Below, piece by piece: positions 18,028 to 26,965 of a stretch of DNA of 64,000 bases (within the stretch, counting starts at the first letter, position 1; every line of letters begins with the position of its first letter). Below the pieces are notes generated by a model that was not told the DNA's origin, searched no databases, and worked only from the letters and a program-made list of their open reading frames with translations. A program made the translations under genes and the position numbers. The DNA is from Heyndrickxia acidicola (GTDB taxonomy: Bacteria; Bacillota; Bacilli; Bacillales; Bacillaceae_C): NCBI RefSeq assembly GCF_001636425.1, contig NZ_KV440953.1, forward strand, positions 2,554,847-2,618,846. Reading direction: 5' to 3'.

Positions 18028-18040
18028 GGGGTCAGACCCC
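18028..18040. repeat. GGGGTCAGACCCC palindrome (copy 2)
   Basis: A 13-bp palindrome followed by TTTTACGC, between divergent genes, so a terminator role is unlikely here. Compare 9739-9757 and 41376-41410. Confidence 0.6.
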
Positions 18041-18129
18041 TTTTACGCTTTAGTGTAACAGTGTAAATTTGTTGTTTAGTAGTATTGTATAATGGTATTA
18101 TATTTTATTTTTAAGGTTGGTGATTTAAT

Positions 18130-19167
18130 TTGAAGAAGCAACACTTTATTGGCGGCAGAATTGCGAAAACAGGTATTGCCGTCTTGTCAACTGCACTCAT
18201 ATGCAATTGGCTTCACTGGCCTGCTGTATTTGCAGTTATTACTTCTATCGTTTCTATTGAGCCCACAGTAATGGATTCTATAAAAAAAGGATTAGTCCGG
18301 TTTCCTGCCTCCGCTATTGGATCAGCCTTTGCTGTCCTTTTTATTTCCTTATTTCACGATTCACCCATTACCTACGCAGCTGCTGCTGTCTTTACTATAT
18401 TCACATGCTACAAGCTAAAGCTTCATGATGGTCTGCTTGTTGCTGCTCTTACTTCGGTAGCCATGGTGGATGTCATACACAGCAATCTTATTATTGCTTT
18501 TTTTATACGTCTTGGAACAACTACTATCGGCTTAGTTGTATCTGCATTAGTAAATTTTCTCATTCTGCCCCCGAATTATTCGTTAACGATTTCAAAACGT
18601 ATTACTGTACTATTAGCGGACACAGGAAAAAATCTAACTGCTATTATTGACACACTTTTAAACTCAGAAAATGATTTTTTACATCCTGTAGATTCATTCC
18701 TCCATGCAAGGGAGGAATTGGATAAGTCTGAAAGGCTTTGTCAGTTTCAAAAAGAGGATTGGCGTTTTCACCGTTTCACGGAGGTGGAATATCAAGCTTT
18801 TTATATAGATGAATATAAGCTTCAGCAATTAAGGAAAATTCATTATCATCTGGGAAATCTCATGTTTATACCAAAACAGCCTTTACGATGGACAATGGAC
18901 CAAAAAGAGAATATTGCCTCACTTACAGAATCTTTGGTTAATGCCCTTAGAACCCCTGCAACTATGTATAACAATTTGCACTTAGTAAAAGAAGCACGTG
19001 CGTATTTTAAAACTCTTATTCTAGAATTAGAGGCAGATGAAAGGGAACATTCTGCAGGGGTTTTCTCTTCTGAATTTATCATTCTTTATGAATTGCTTTC
19101 TATTTTTGAATTAATAGAAACTCTTTACAGCAAGCCACAAGGCTCTGCCTCCTTTTCCAATGCTTAG
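18130..19167 (+). CDS. Aromatic acid exporter/FUSC-like membrane protein (YgaE type)
   Basis: A 345-residue protein with about six transmembrane segments in residues 10-150 (GIAVLSTALICNWLHW, VFAVITSIVSIEPTV, ASAIGSAFAVLFISLF, ITYAAAAVFTIFTCYKL, GLVVSALVNFLILP) and a cytoplasmic helical domain afterwards. This is the layout of the aromatic acid exporter family N-terminal domain (YgaE, YqjA, YhcA-type proteins). The start is TTG with AAGGTTGGTGA upstream. In B. subtilis ygaE lies a short distance from the yfh block, so gene order supports the assignment. Transported compound unknown. Confidence 0.8.
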   Translation: MKKQHFIGGRIAKTGIAVLSTALICNWLHWPAVFAVITSIVSIEPTVMDSIKKGLVRFPASAIGSAFAVLFISLFHDSPITYAAAAVFTIFTCYKLKLHDGLLVAALTSVAMVDVIHSNLIIAFFIRLGTTTIGLVVSALVNFLILPPNYSLTISKRITVLLADTGKNLTAIIDTLLNSENDFLHPVDSFLHAREELDKSERLCQFQKEDWRFHRFTEVEYQAFYIDEYKLQQLRKIHYHLGNLMFIPKQPLRWTMDQKENIASLTESLVNALRTPATMYNNLHLVKEARAYFKTLILELEADEREHSAGVFSSEFIILYELLSIFELIETLYSKPQGSASFSNA

Positions 19168-19190
19168 AACATCCTTTTCGTATAAATTCA

Positions 19191-19331
19191 CTTAACGTAC
19201 AACGGATTATTCCGTTTGTAGCGTGACTTATTGGCATCTTTCCGTAAGCTATTCATAAATTTCATACAAACGTTGCATATTTAACGGATTTTTGTGTCAA
19301 ATAGGAGCATTCGTAACGAAAAGAACCTTCA
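19191..19331. repeat. RepA dispersed repeat (copy 3, degenerate)
   Basis: Contains ACTTAACGTACAACGGATTATTCCGTTTGTAGCG, TGGCATCTTTCC, TTTGTGTCAAATAGG and the CGTAACGAAAAGAACCTT end. The remaining 19332-19509 carries the promoter of the next gene; I see no other structure. Confidence 0.55.
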
Positions 19332-19509
19332 TAAAAAATGCTATATTCTACCTAAAAACTACTAAACATTAAAAAGCTGCTGAGTTAACTCATGTCAAAA
19401 ATCTATGCAAAACAGAATCAGTCTGCCAGCTTACGCTAAAAAGAACAAAACCTTTTTTGCTGTTGAATCGTATACATAGATGTACTACATACAAATAAGG
19501 GGGCCTTAT

Positions 19510-20598
19510 ATGAAAACATCCAAGAAAGCATCCGGTTTTTTAGGGGGCATTTTCGTTCTTCTGCTGTCAAAGCTTAAGTATCTCGTTGTCGTACTGAAAA
19601 TTGCCAAGCTGCATACCCTTCTTTCCCTGCTTCTCAGCATTGGCGCTTACGCTTTCATATATGGCTGGAAGTTTGCCATTGTATTTGTTTATTTGCTATT
19701 TATTCATGAAATGGGACATCTTATAGCGGCAAAACGAAAAGGCTTGCCGACAACAGCCGCTGTCTTTATCCCCTTTATGGGTGCTCTTATAGGTATTAAG
19801 GAAAAACCAAAAACGATTAAAGATGATGCCTATATTGCCTATATGGGGCCGCTCGCTGGATTGCTGTCCATTCTTCCGCTCTACTTGCTGTATTTTGTAA
19901 CTCATCAAGGATTTTGGATGGTTATGATACAAGTTGGCGCAATGTTAAACCTATTTAACCTTATCCCAATGATGCCTCTTGACGGCGGCCATATTGCAAG
20001 AATGTTAAGTAAAAAACTCTTAATTGCAGGGCTGCTTGGTGTATTGGCCATGGCTATTTTCAGTCCGGACCCCATCCTGATTTTACTGCTCATTTTTGGG
20101 ACCATCCATATTTTTACCATGCGTAAAGAAGGAAAGGAATTAGTAGAGTTAAAAATCTGGCAGGACGAGTTTAAAATGGGATCCTTGCTTTGGGAAGAGC
20201 TTCTCCACGAGTATTCTTATTTGGAAATAAATGAAAGGCAGCTGTGGTTGAATCGCAAAATTTATGAGTACAAGCAGGAAATAGCACAAATAAAATCATT
20301 GTTCGAGGCTGCGAAAAACTGGGAGGAACAGTCTGGGTTTAACGCAAAAGCGGAAGCCATCCAAGGAGTTGTCCAGCAGCTGGAATCACTATATGACAAT
20401 GATTCTACGGAACAAATTGTTCAATCAAAATTTAACCAAATCAGTGAAGAAGTGAAGAAACAAGAAAGTTATGAAAAAACCTCGCCCAAGGAACGATGGC
20501 TCACTTTTGGTGCCTATCTTCTGCTCATTGTCCTGTTATCAGGGAGCATGGTGTATTCTATGCACATGGTTGAAATGCTTAACATTCACCCATTTTGA
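19510..20598 (+). CDS. M50 family site-2 protease-like membrane metalloprotease
   Basis: A 362-residue intramembrane protease candidate. Seen: HEMGH zinc motif (FIHEMGHLIAAKRKG, about residue 69) and the second ligand motif NLIPMMPLDGGHIARM near 150, both inside hydrophobic segments (six in all up to residue 205). A soluble, charged helical region follows (about 205-325) and a final transmembrane helix LLLIVLLSGSMVYSMHMV. The ATG at 19510 has AAGGGGGCC upstream. The family cleaves membrane-bound regulators, but no anti-sigma partner is next to it. The long coiled C-terminal segment is not part of classical SpoIVFB or RseP and may bind a substrate. Confidence 0.85.
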   Translation: MKTSKKASGFLGGIFVLLLSKLKYLVVVLKIAKLHTLLSLLLSIGAYAFIYGWKFAIVFVYLLFIHEMGHLIAAKRKGLPTTAAVFIPFMGALIGIKEKPKTIKDDAYIAYMGPLAGLLSILPLYLLYFVTHQGFWMVMIQVGAMLNLFNLIPMMPLDGGHIARMLSKKLLIAGLLGVLAMAIFSPDPILILLLIFGTIHIFTMRKEGKELVELKIWQDEFKMGSLLWEELLHEYSYLEINERQLWLNRKIYEYKQEIAQIKSLFEAAKNWEEQSGFNAKAEAIQGVVQQLESLYDNDSTEQIVQSKFNQISEEVKKQESYEKTSPKERWLTFGAYLLLIVLLSGSMVYSMHMVEMLNIHPF

Positions 20599-20640
20599 AA
20601 AATGGATAAAAATTATCTTTTGAGAGAGAAGGGTTAAGCA

Positions 20641-20896
20641 TTGTACTCATCGAAATGACTGCCCTTCTTTCTTCCTTCATTGGTTTTTATACAGCTTTAT
20701 TTCACATGACTATACACAGTCTAGTCTGGAAAATAAGGGAAATTACCCGGCCGATGCTCCTTATACCTTAGACAACGGCTGGAAAACCGTTTTTTATGAA
20801 GGTTCAGATGGTGAAACAATTAAGTTAATAAATGGAATAACTCAGATTAAAAGAAGAGTTGTTCATACCTCATATAGAGGCTGCAATGTATTTTGA
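20641..20896 (+). pseudogene. Remnant of an unidentified gene
   Basis: An open frame without any start codon ends at 20896 and reads protein-like (NYPADAPYTLDNGWKTVFYE, then SDGETIKLINGITQIKRRVV). A stop precedes it at about 20625 and no ribosome binding site is present. It looks like the 3' end of a gene whose 5' part is lost. I do not recognise it. Confidence 0.35.
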
Positions 20897-20949
20897 AGAA
20901 CTTCAATCGTTTTGAAGATGATGGACAAATACTACAGAATAATCACGGG

Positions 20950-21515
20950 AAAAGTCATTTATACCAGTGATGAAGGACTTTTATCATCTTTTATTCTCGC
21001 GAAAAGTTCTTCATACCTGCGATGAAGGACTTTTATCACCTTTTACTCTTGCGAAATGTTCTTCATACCCGCGATGATGGACTTTTATCATCTTTTATTC
21101 TCGCGAAAAGTTCTTCATACCTGCGATGAAAGACTTTTACCACCTTTTATTCTCGCGAATTGTCCTTCACACCTGCGATGAAGGACTTTTATCATCTTTT
21201 ATTCTCGCGAAAAGTTCTTCATACCCGCAATGAAGGACTTTTATTACCTTTTACTCTTGCGAAATGTTCTTCATACCCGCGATGAAGGACTTTTACCACC
21301 TTTTATTCTCGCGAAAAGTCCTTCATACCTGCGTTGAAGGACTTTCACCACCTTTTATTCTTGCGAATTGTCCTTCACACCTGCGTTGAAGGACTTTTAT
21401 CATCTTTTATTCTCGCGAAAAGTCCTTCATACCTGCGTTGAAGGACTTTTATCACCTTTTACTCTTGCGAAAAGTCCTTCATACCTGCGATGAAGGACTT
21501 TTATCACCTTTTACT
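20950..21515. repeat. 52-bp tandem hairpin repeat array, left part
   Basis: Ten full units and the first 29 bp of an eleventh, starting at 20967 with exact 52-bp spacing (GATGAAGGAC or variant at 20969, 21021, 21073, 21125 and so on). Each junction folds as AAAAGTCCTTCA-loop-TGAAGGACTTTT. The linker is TATCA(T/C)CTTTTATTCTCGCG. The unit is not a multiple of three and all frames contain stops, so it is non-coding. A decayed unit lies at 20915-20966. The array resumes after the insertion sequence. Confidence 0.95.
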
Positions 21516-22941
21516 AGTCAAGTCCACTATTATGTGTAAAAAGCATGTTCAATGGATACCACGAATATACGTCTGAGTATGGGGTTTTGGTTGAGGAGGG
21601 GGCTAGCCCCCTCCTCAATCAAAATCTTCTTACTCTAGCTTTCCTAGTTAAGCTTTTAATAAAATGTCCTTATTGAGGATGCAGGAATTTTCGGTTACCT
21701 AGATCTAAAGTATCGGCATAGTCCATCAGTACAGCTCCAATTAAGCGGAAGGCAGACTGGTGATTGGGGAAAACCCGAATCACTTGTTCACGCCGTCGAA
21801 TCTCTGAATTTAATCTCTCCAGCACGTTTGTCGTACGGAGATGGATGTGGAAGTCCTCTGATTCTGTATAAAATTGTGTGGCATCATCAAAGCCCTCGTC
21901 TAGAATAAGAATGGCTTTTTGGTATCCCTTTTGTTCTTCATATGTGGCCATAAATTCGTCTTTAAGCTTTTTAGCCTCTTCCAAATTAGAGGACTTAAAG
22001 ATCGCCTTTAATTGAGAGCGTGCCTCTTTCGAGTCCTTACGGGGCATGGTTTGAATCATGTTTCTCAACATGTGTACGGTACAACGTTGCCAACTGGTGC
22101 CAATGAAGGCTTTGGTAATGGCAGCTTTCAACCCCTGATGAGCATCTGAAATAATTAACTTTGGTGACTGAAGACCTCTGGATTTAAGGGATTCAAAGAA
22201 TTCTCTCCAGTTTGTTTCACTTTCGGAATGATCCACCTTTAACCCAATGATTTCACGTTTGTTTTGTTCGTTGACACCCATCGCGATGTAGACCGCCTTA
22301 GAGACAACCTTATTGTGCTCCCTAACTTTAATATACATGGCATCCACGAAAAGATAGGGGAAGTACATGACATTTAAAGGCCTGTTTGCCCAGTCATTCA
22401 CCAATGGATCCAGCTTTTTGGTTAGATTAGAGACCATGGACTTTGAGATAGATTCTCCGCAAAGCTCTTCCATAATCTTCGTGACTTTACGAGTGGACAC
22501 CCCGTTTACGACCATCTCCAGCATAGACAAAAGCAAAGCCTTATCACATCTTGCATACTTCTCAAAGACGTCCGTAGCGAATTCGCCATTTCTTGTCCGA
22601 GGCACTTTAAGACGGATTTTTCCAACGTTCACAATCATTTCTCTCTCATAGTATCCATTTCGATAATCGGTCCGTTCTGATGAACGCTCATGGGAATTTG
22701 CCTGTATATAGCGATCTCTTTCCATTTCCATATATTGATTCAATACAAGGACAATAGAGGATTTCACAATATCGTTTAGATCTGATTTTCCGATCTCCTC
22801 TTTAAGTTTATCGAAGTCTAGTGTAAAATTAATTTGGGTCATTATCATGTCCTCCTGTTATGTTTTTTCGTGGTAGAAAAACATTGTAACATGGAGGGCT
22901 GATATGGCCCTTTTCTTTTTACACAATTATATAGACTTAAT
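21516..22941 (-). mobile_element. IS256-family insertion sequence, complete
   Basis: A 1426-bp element bounded by 9-bp direct repeats CCTTTTACT (21507-21515 and 22942-22950). Imperfect terminal inverted repeats: left AGTCAAGTCCAC...GTGTAAAAAG, right (complement) ATTAAGTCTATA...GTGTAAAAAG. It carries one transposase gene and a strong palindrome (GAGGGGGCTAGCCCCCTC core, 21592-21618) that should terminate transcription. Removing the element and one direct repeat restores a perfect 52-bp unit of the surrounding array. Confidence 0.95.
21670..22842 (-). CDS. IS256-family transposase
   Basis: A 390-residue DDE transposase of the mutator/IS256 type. Seen: YRNGYYEREMIVNVGKIRLK N-terminal region, first Asp in LFVDAMYIKVRE (about 166), second in KLIISDAHQGLKAAI (about 233), the CTVHMLRNM motif and the catalytic Glu in RTTNVLERLNSEIRRRE (about 340). 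Uninterrupted, so likely active. The ATG at 22842 is used because AGGAGG is 8 nt upstream; an ATG two codons earlier is too close. Confidence 0.97.
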   Translation of the reverse strand: MTQINFTLDFDKLKEEIGKSDLNDIVKSSIVLVLNQYMEMERDRYIQANSHERSSERTDYRNGYYEREMIVNVGKIRLKVPRTRNGEFATDVFEKYARCDKALLLSMLEMVVNGVSTRKVTKIMEELCGESISKSMVSNLTKKLDPLVNDWANRPLNVMYFPYLFVDAMYIKVREHNKVVSKAVYIAMGVNEQNKREIIGLKVDHSESETNWREFFESLKSRGLQSPKLIISDAHQGLKAAITKAFIGTSWQRCTVHMLRNMIQTMPRKDSKEARSQLKAIFKSSNLEEAKKLKDEFMATYEEQKGYQKAILILDEGFDDATQFYTESEDFHIHLRTTNVLERLNSEIRRREQVIRVFPNHQSAFRLIGAVLMDYADTLDLGNRKFLHPQ

Positions 22942-23191
22942 CCTTTTACTCTTGCGAAATGTTCTTCATACCCGCGATGAAGGACTTTTATCATCTTTTA
23001 TTCTCGCGAAAAGTTCTTCATACCTGCGATGAAGGACTTTTACCACCTTTTATTCTCGCGAAAAGTCCTTCACACCTGCGATGAAGGACTTTCACCACCT
23101 TTTATTCTTGCGAATTATTCTTCATACCCGCGATGAAGGACTCTTATCACCTTTTATTCTCGGTATAAGTCCTTACACCAGCGATAAAGCC
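22942..23191. repeat. 52-bp tandem hairpin repeat array, right part
   Basis: Completes the interrupted unit (CTTGCGAAATGTTCTTCATACCC) and adds four more units beginning near 22974, 23026, 23078 and 23130; the last is degenerate (CTCGGTATAAGTCCTTACACC). Same orientation and phase as the left part. Confidence 0.95.
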
Positions 23192-23214
23192 TATCATTAA
23201 TACACGGCTTCCTC

Positions 23215-23245
23215 AAAAAAAGAGGACGGCAGCACCGTCCTCTTT
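23215..23245 (-). terminator. Terminator of the dynamin-like gene
   Basis: AGAGGACGG-CAGCA-CCGTCCTCT between A- and T-runs, 15 bp past the stop codon. Confidence 0.92.
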
Positions 23246-23260
23246 TCATTCATCATTCTA

Positions 23261-26017
23261 TTAAGCATACTCTATGATTTTGCCCATTTCTGCTACCCAC
23301 TCATATTGGCGCACTCTTAGCTCAAACAGAGTCAGCGGATCACGGTATACTTCAGGATTTGCATTCATTTTTTCGAGCATGTCTTCGTCTTTCGTAATTT
23401 CACGCTTAGCCTGCTCCACATTTTGATTCAGTACATTCAAAGAATTTCTGAAGAACATGGTTATATCACGGGCAAGCGCCTGTTCAAATAACTCAAACTG
23501 CTGAAGAAACTTATCGGTGATGGAAGCCGTTGCTTCCTGATAGTCCTCATTTTCTACAAATCTTTTATACCTTGTATAAAGCATGGCTTTGTTTTGTCCC
23601 AGGCTGCCAAATAATTTCCCTGCACTCTTCAGCAGAATTTGAGATGGTGTATGGCGAAGCAAAATATTTACTTTTTCAAGATGTAGACCGCTAGTCATCC
23701 TGTCAGCATCTCTCCGCCAATCATCCAGGATCTTGAAGTCACATTCAAGCGCAATCCGCTCTTCGCCATAAAGAGCGTTAAAGCTCTCGCTCATTTCTTC
23801 TAAATATGTTTGTGCTTGATAAAGTTCTCCATTGGAAGATGCAATCCATCCCTGAATGGATTGATAGAATTTCGGCAATACCGTTTCCTGTAAGTAAACA
23901 TGGACTCTTTTATTCATTTCCTCATTCAACTGTAAATGTATCTTGCGGAAATCACTGTCTTCTGTAATATATTCTGAGGATCCGCGCAAAATTTTTGGAA
24001 TTTCATCCTTTAATTCCTGCTTAGTCTCCTCAATGATATTACGGAAGGATTTCTTTATTACGTAGTTTTTCTCTTTTTCCATATCTCCTACTTGATGAAT
24101 GGCACCATTAATTTTAGACACCATTTCTTTATTCCACTTAATTGTATCTGAAAGCTGGTTCTCTATTTTTACACGGGTCTCCAAAATGGTAGAAATCGCC
24201 TTTCTCACAAAATATAGTACCTTGTTTGCTCTTTCCTGAGAGGCATATCTTTCATGTATTTGAGACTGAATGAACCGCGTAATTTCCAGAAGCTGCGTAC
24301 TGCTGGCATTGCGGGAAGAATAAGCAACGACCTTTGCATTAGGAAAATAGGCTGCAGCCCTAGAACGCGTATCTTCTAGTACCTGAAGCATTTCCTGTTC
24401 ATTAATGGTGCTTTCGGTTTGATTTAAAATAAATAAAACTGGCAGCAACGGATGTCTTTCTTTCACCTGAAGTAAAAGATCACATTCTGTATCCGTTAAT
24501 GGAGTATCCGGATTTAAGATAAACAGCAAACTATCCGCCATCGGCAAATAATCGAACAGTTCCATGCGATGTCTTCTATTTTCGTTAAAAGGCGGAATAT
24601 CAACTAAAACTGCGCCATTTTCCTCTAAAAAGGCAGACGGAATTTTAAATTCTATCAATGCATTCTCTGCATCATTTCTTGCATTCAACGCAGTTATTTG
24701 ATCAAAATCATCCAGAGAGGAAATGGGATTAATTTGGCTATCCGTTACCTCATTCATCTCTGCCTCTTCATGATTTTTAAGGACGATGACAGTAGATGAA
24801 GGCATTTCCAACAAATCTTCTCCCAATACTGAATTAATAAATGCCGATTGCCCGCTGTTTGATGCACCAGCAACCAATGCGTGCTTAGCATTTACGTCAG
24901 CAAGCTCCTGAATGATCCATTCCAGCCTATGACCTGCAGATAGATCATGCTTAGCAGCCCATATATTCAATACATCAAAGAGATCAAGAGCATCTCCTAT
25001 GACATCGATTTGTTCATTTGACTGCATGAGAATTTTTTCAGCTTCCTGTACGGACGATAAGCTGATGCTGCCTTCGAATAGCTCTCCCCATGATAAAACA
25101 GCTGCTGATGCAATAAGGGCGTTTGAAGCTGTAGAGATTTTCAGCCAATTAACGAGATAATCAGGTATGATATCCTGCAAATCACGCATTAAGTAGCTTC
25201 CGCTGATAAAAGCAACATAATCATCATAGTAAACCTTAGTTAATTGATTCCATGAATCGTAATGATTGGTTTCAAGCGGCATAAAAAGACGGTTAAATCC
25301 TTTAATCCAGGCAAAATAGTTGCCATTTTGCCTGTAGCTTTCCCATAAAGAAAGAACCAGCTGTTCAAAACGGATTTGATCTATGTCATAAAGCTTTAAT
25401 AAAACCTCATCAAAATAACCCGGAGGCAATTCCGCGGTATATCCCTTATCAATATAAGACTTCAGTGTATCAAACCATTGGACTGAATCCGTACGCAGTG
25501 CCTCGTTGACAGCAAGCTCAACTGCATTTTTCCAATCTTTTTGTTCGGCAAAGAAAGATCGTGCAATATCGGTCACATTTGGATAATCAGGATTCAAGGA
25601 AATGGTCCCTTTAATTTCCCTGACGGCAGTGTCTAATTTGCCCTGCTCTATGTATATGGAGAAAAGCTGTAAGGACACTTCTGTATTCAAATCTACATTG
25701 ACAGATGTAACGGATTTGTATACATCCTCAGCTGTTTGCAGCAAATTTAATTCTAAATAGGCATCAGCCATATTTTTCTTTGCCCAGGGCTCCAGCTCAT
25801 TCCTAATGTTTTCCCATTTAAAAATGGCGGCTTCATAATCTCGGTTATGAAAATATACCTCTCCTTGTGCATAACGGATATATGACAAATCAGACATTTC
25901 TTTTTGCTGTTCTTCCATATATGCATTTCCAAGGATCTGCACCGGATGGCTGCCTTCAGCCTCTTCTACAAACCTTTCAAAATAAGTCTTATTGATTAGT
26001 TGCTTCTCAATCGTCAT
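23261..26017 (-). CDS. TPR and dynamin-like protein with degenerate GTPase motifs
   Basis: A 918-residue protein. Residues 1-330 are TPR-like helical repeats (IRYAQGEVYFHNRDYEAAIF, NMADAYLELNLLQTAEDVYK). A GTPase-like domain follows at about 375-560: the P-loop is GASNSGQSA (Gln in place of the essential Lys), switch region PSSTVIVLKN, G3 LVDIPPF instead of DxPG, and G4 LNQTES instead of (N/T)KxD. The C-terminal third is long helical stalk-like sequence (about 590-918) including a hydrophobic SAGKLFGSLGQNKAM stretch. The start at 26017 has GGGGG 6-7 nt upstream. The architecture resembles bacterial dynamin-like proteins that remodel membranes, but nucleotide binding is doubtful. Stands alone with its own terminator. 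Confidence 0.75.
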   Translation of the reverse strand: MTIEKQLINKTYFERFVEEAEGSHPVQILGNAYMEEQQKEMSDLSYIRYAQGEVYFHNRDYEAAIFKWENIRNELEPWAKKNMADAYLELNLLQTAEDVYKSVTSVNVDLNTEVSLQLFSIYIEQGKLDTAVREIKGTISLNPDYPNVTDIARSFFAEQKDWKNAVELAVNEALRTDSVQWFDTLKSYIDKGYTAELPPGYFDEVLLKLYDIDQIRFEQLVLSLWESYRQNGNYFAWIKGFNRLFMPLETNHYDSWNQLTKVYYDDYVAFISGSYLMRDLQDIIPDYLVNWLKISTASNALIASAAVLSWGELFEGSISLSSVQEAEKILMQSNEQIDVIGDALDLFDVLNIWAAKHDLSAGHRLEWIIQELADVNAKHALVAGASNSGQSAFINSVLGEDLLEMPSSTVIVLKNHEEAEMNEVTDSQINPISSLDDFDQITALNARNDAENALIEFKIPSAFLEENGAVLVDIPPFNENRRHRMELFDYLPMADSLLFILNPDTPLTDTECDLLLQVKERHPLLPVLFILNQTESTINEQEMLQVLEDTRSRAAAYFPNAKVVAYSSRNASSTQLLEITRFIQSQIHERYASQERANKVLYFVRKAISTILETRVKIENQLSDTIKWNKEMVSKINGAIHQVGDMEKEKNYVIKKSFRNIIEETKQELKDEIPKILRGSSEYITEDSDFRKIHLQLNEEMNKRVHVYLQETVLPKFYQSIQGWIASSNGELYQAQTYLEEMSESFNALYGEERIALECDFKILDDWRRDADRMTSGLHLEKVNILLRHTPSQILLKSAGKLFGSLGQNKAMLYTRYKRFVENEDYQEATASITDKFLQQFELFEQALARDITMFFRNSLNVLNQNVEQAKREITKDEDMLEKMNANPEVYRDPLTLFELRVRQYEWVAEMGKIIEYA

Positions 26018-26063
26018 TTTGATCCCCCGATTATCGATTTCAATAAACATCCTTTAATAATCT

Positions 26064-26217
26064 AGGCTGTATTCGCATAGATTGCTGCTTTTCGTACGAT
26101 AAATAAATTACGTGATGTTCCGTTTTCACTGCAACTTTTCACAGACTAATCACAAATTCAAACCTAATCTTATAATCATTTTATCGAATCACAACAAATT
26201 TTACGAATGGAGCCTTA
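26064..26217. repeat. RepA dispersed repeat (copy 4)
   Basis: Starts AGGCTGTATTCGCATAGATTGCTGC, ends CAACAAATTTTACGAATGGAGCCTT; the ends are inverted. It lies 46 bp upstream of the dynamin-like gene start, within its promoter region. Confidence 0.7.
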
Positions 26218-26469
26218 TCCTTTTTCATCTCTCCAAACTCTATCCTTACATTTTAACAAAGTTTTAATGGGGCAAAAGTTTCATTTTACTTTCATTTCAG
26301 CGACAAAATTCAACAGATTTTGTAAAGAAATTAAATATTCTTCTTCATTTCTTTACAAATAATTGCCTTACCATCTTTTCAAGCTGTATAATTCTTTCTT
26401 TTTTAATAACCTTTTTCCTATATCAATAAACGCTCTGAAAGGTGTGAAGAATCTGTTTTGCAGTTAAAG

Positions 26470-26592
26470 ACGTTTCTTAGCTTGTAGCTTTACGTACATT
26501 GCATCATTCCGTATGTTGTCTTTCTTCGTGGCACCTTTAAGAAGCTATTTACAAATTTTAATACTGAACGCACATTTTTAATTTGTGTCAAA
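26470..26592. repeat. RepA dispersed repeat (copy 5, partial)
   Basis: AGACGTTTCTTAGCTTGTAGCTTTACGTAC..., CGTATGTTGTCTTTCTTCGTGGC..., ending TTTGTGTCAAATAG. One end is missing, possibly cut by the adjoining RepC repeat. Between this and copy 4, 26218-26469 holds no gene; GTAAAGAAAT...ATTTCTTTAC (26323-26357) is a weak hairpin. Confidence 0.6.
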
Positions 26593-26599
26593 TAGTTTC

Positions 26600-26965
26600 T
26601 ACTTATGCCGCGGGAAGCAAGTATTCGGAGTGGAAATCAACTGGCAGGATGATCAGAACGCTGCCTATCTTTGTACACTCCAAATTATGATTCAACTAAA
26701 AACGTTGATTGGAGCGGAAGGCGCGAGACTCCTGCGGGATAAGCTGGCCTTAGGGAAACCCCGCTGGAACTTGCGACGAGGAAACTTCCCGACTGCCCGC
26801 GGAAAACGAATGCCTGCAGCGGAAAGCAACCCAGCAGGATGATCGGTGCAAAACCAAGGTTTCAGCTCAATCCCAATATTGCTCTATATGAAAAGTAGAT
26901 TGAAGGGAAAGCATGAGACTCCGCCGCCCGTGGAAACAGTGCCTGCAGTGGAAATCAACTAGCTT
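26600..26965 (+). repeat. RepC repeats in a row (copies 2-4)
   Basis: Three pieces: a 3' fragment ending GGAGTGGAAATCAACTGGCAGG (to about 26655), a full copy 26703-26843 starting GTTGATTGGAGCGGAAGGCG and containing CGAGACTCCTGCGGGA, and a partial copy 26889-26965 (GATTGAAGGGAAAGCATGAGACTC...). A translated frame across this stretch is an artefact of the repeat. Confidence 0.75.

Noticed and set aside
20950..23191. CRISPR array
   Set aside because: Repeats are contiguous 52-bp units with no unique spacers and no cas genes nearby.
26585..26842. 85-codon plus-strand ORF
   Set aside because: It is a translation of RepC repeat sequence; no ribosome binding site and no protein-like features.
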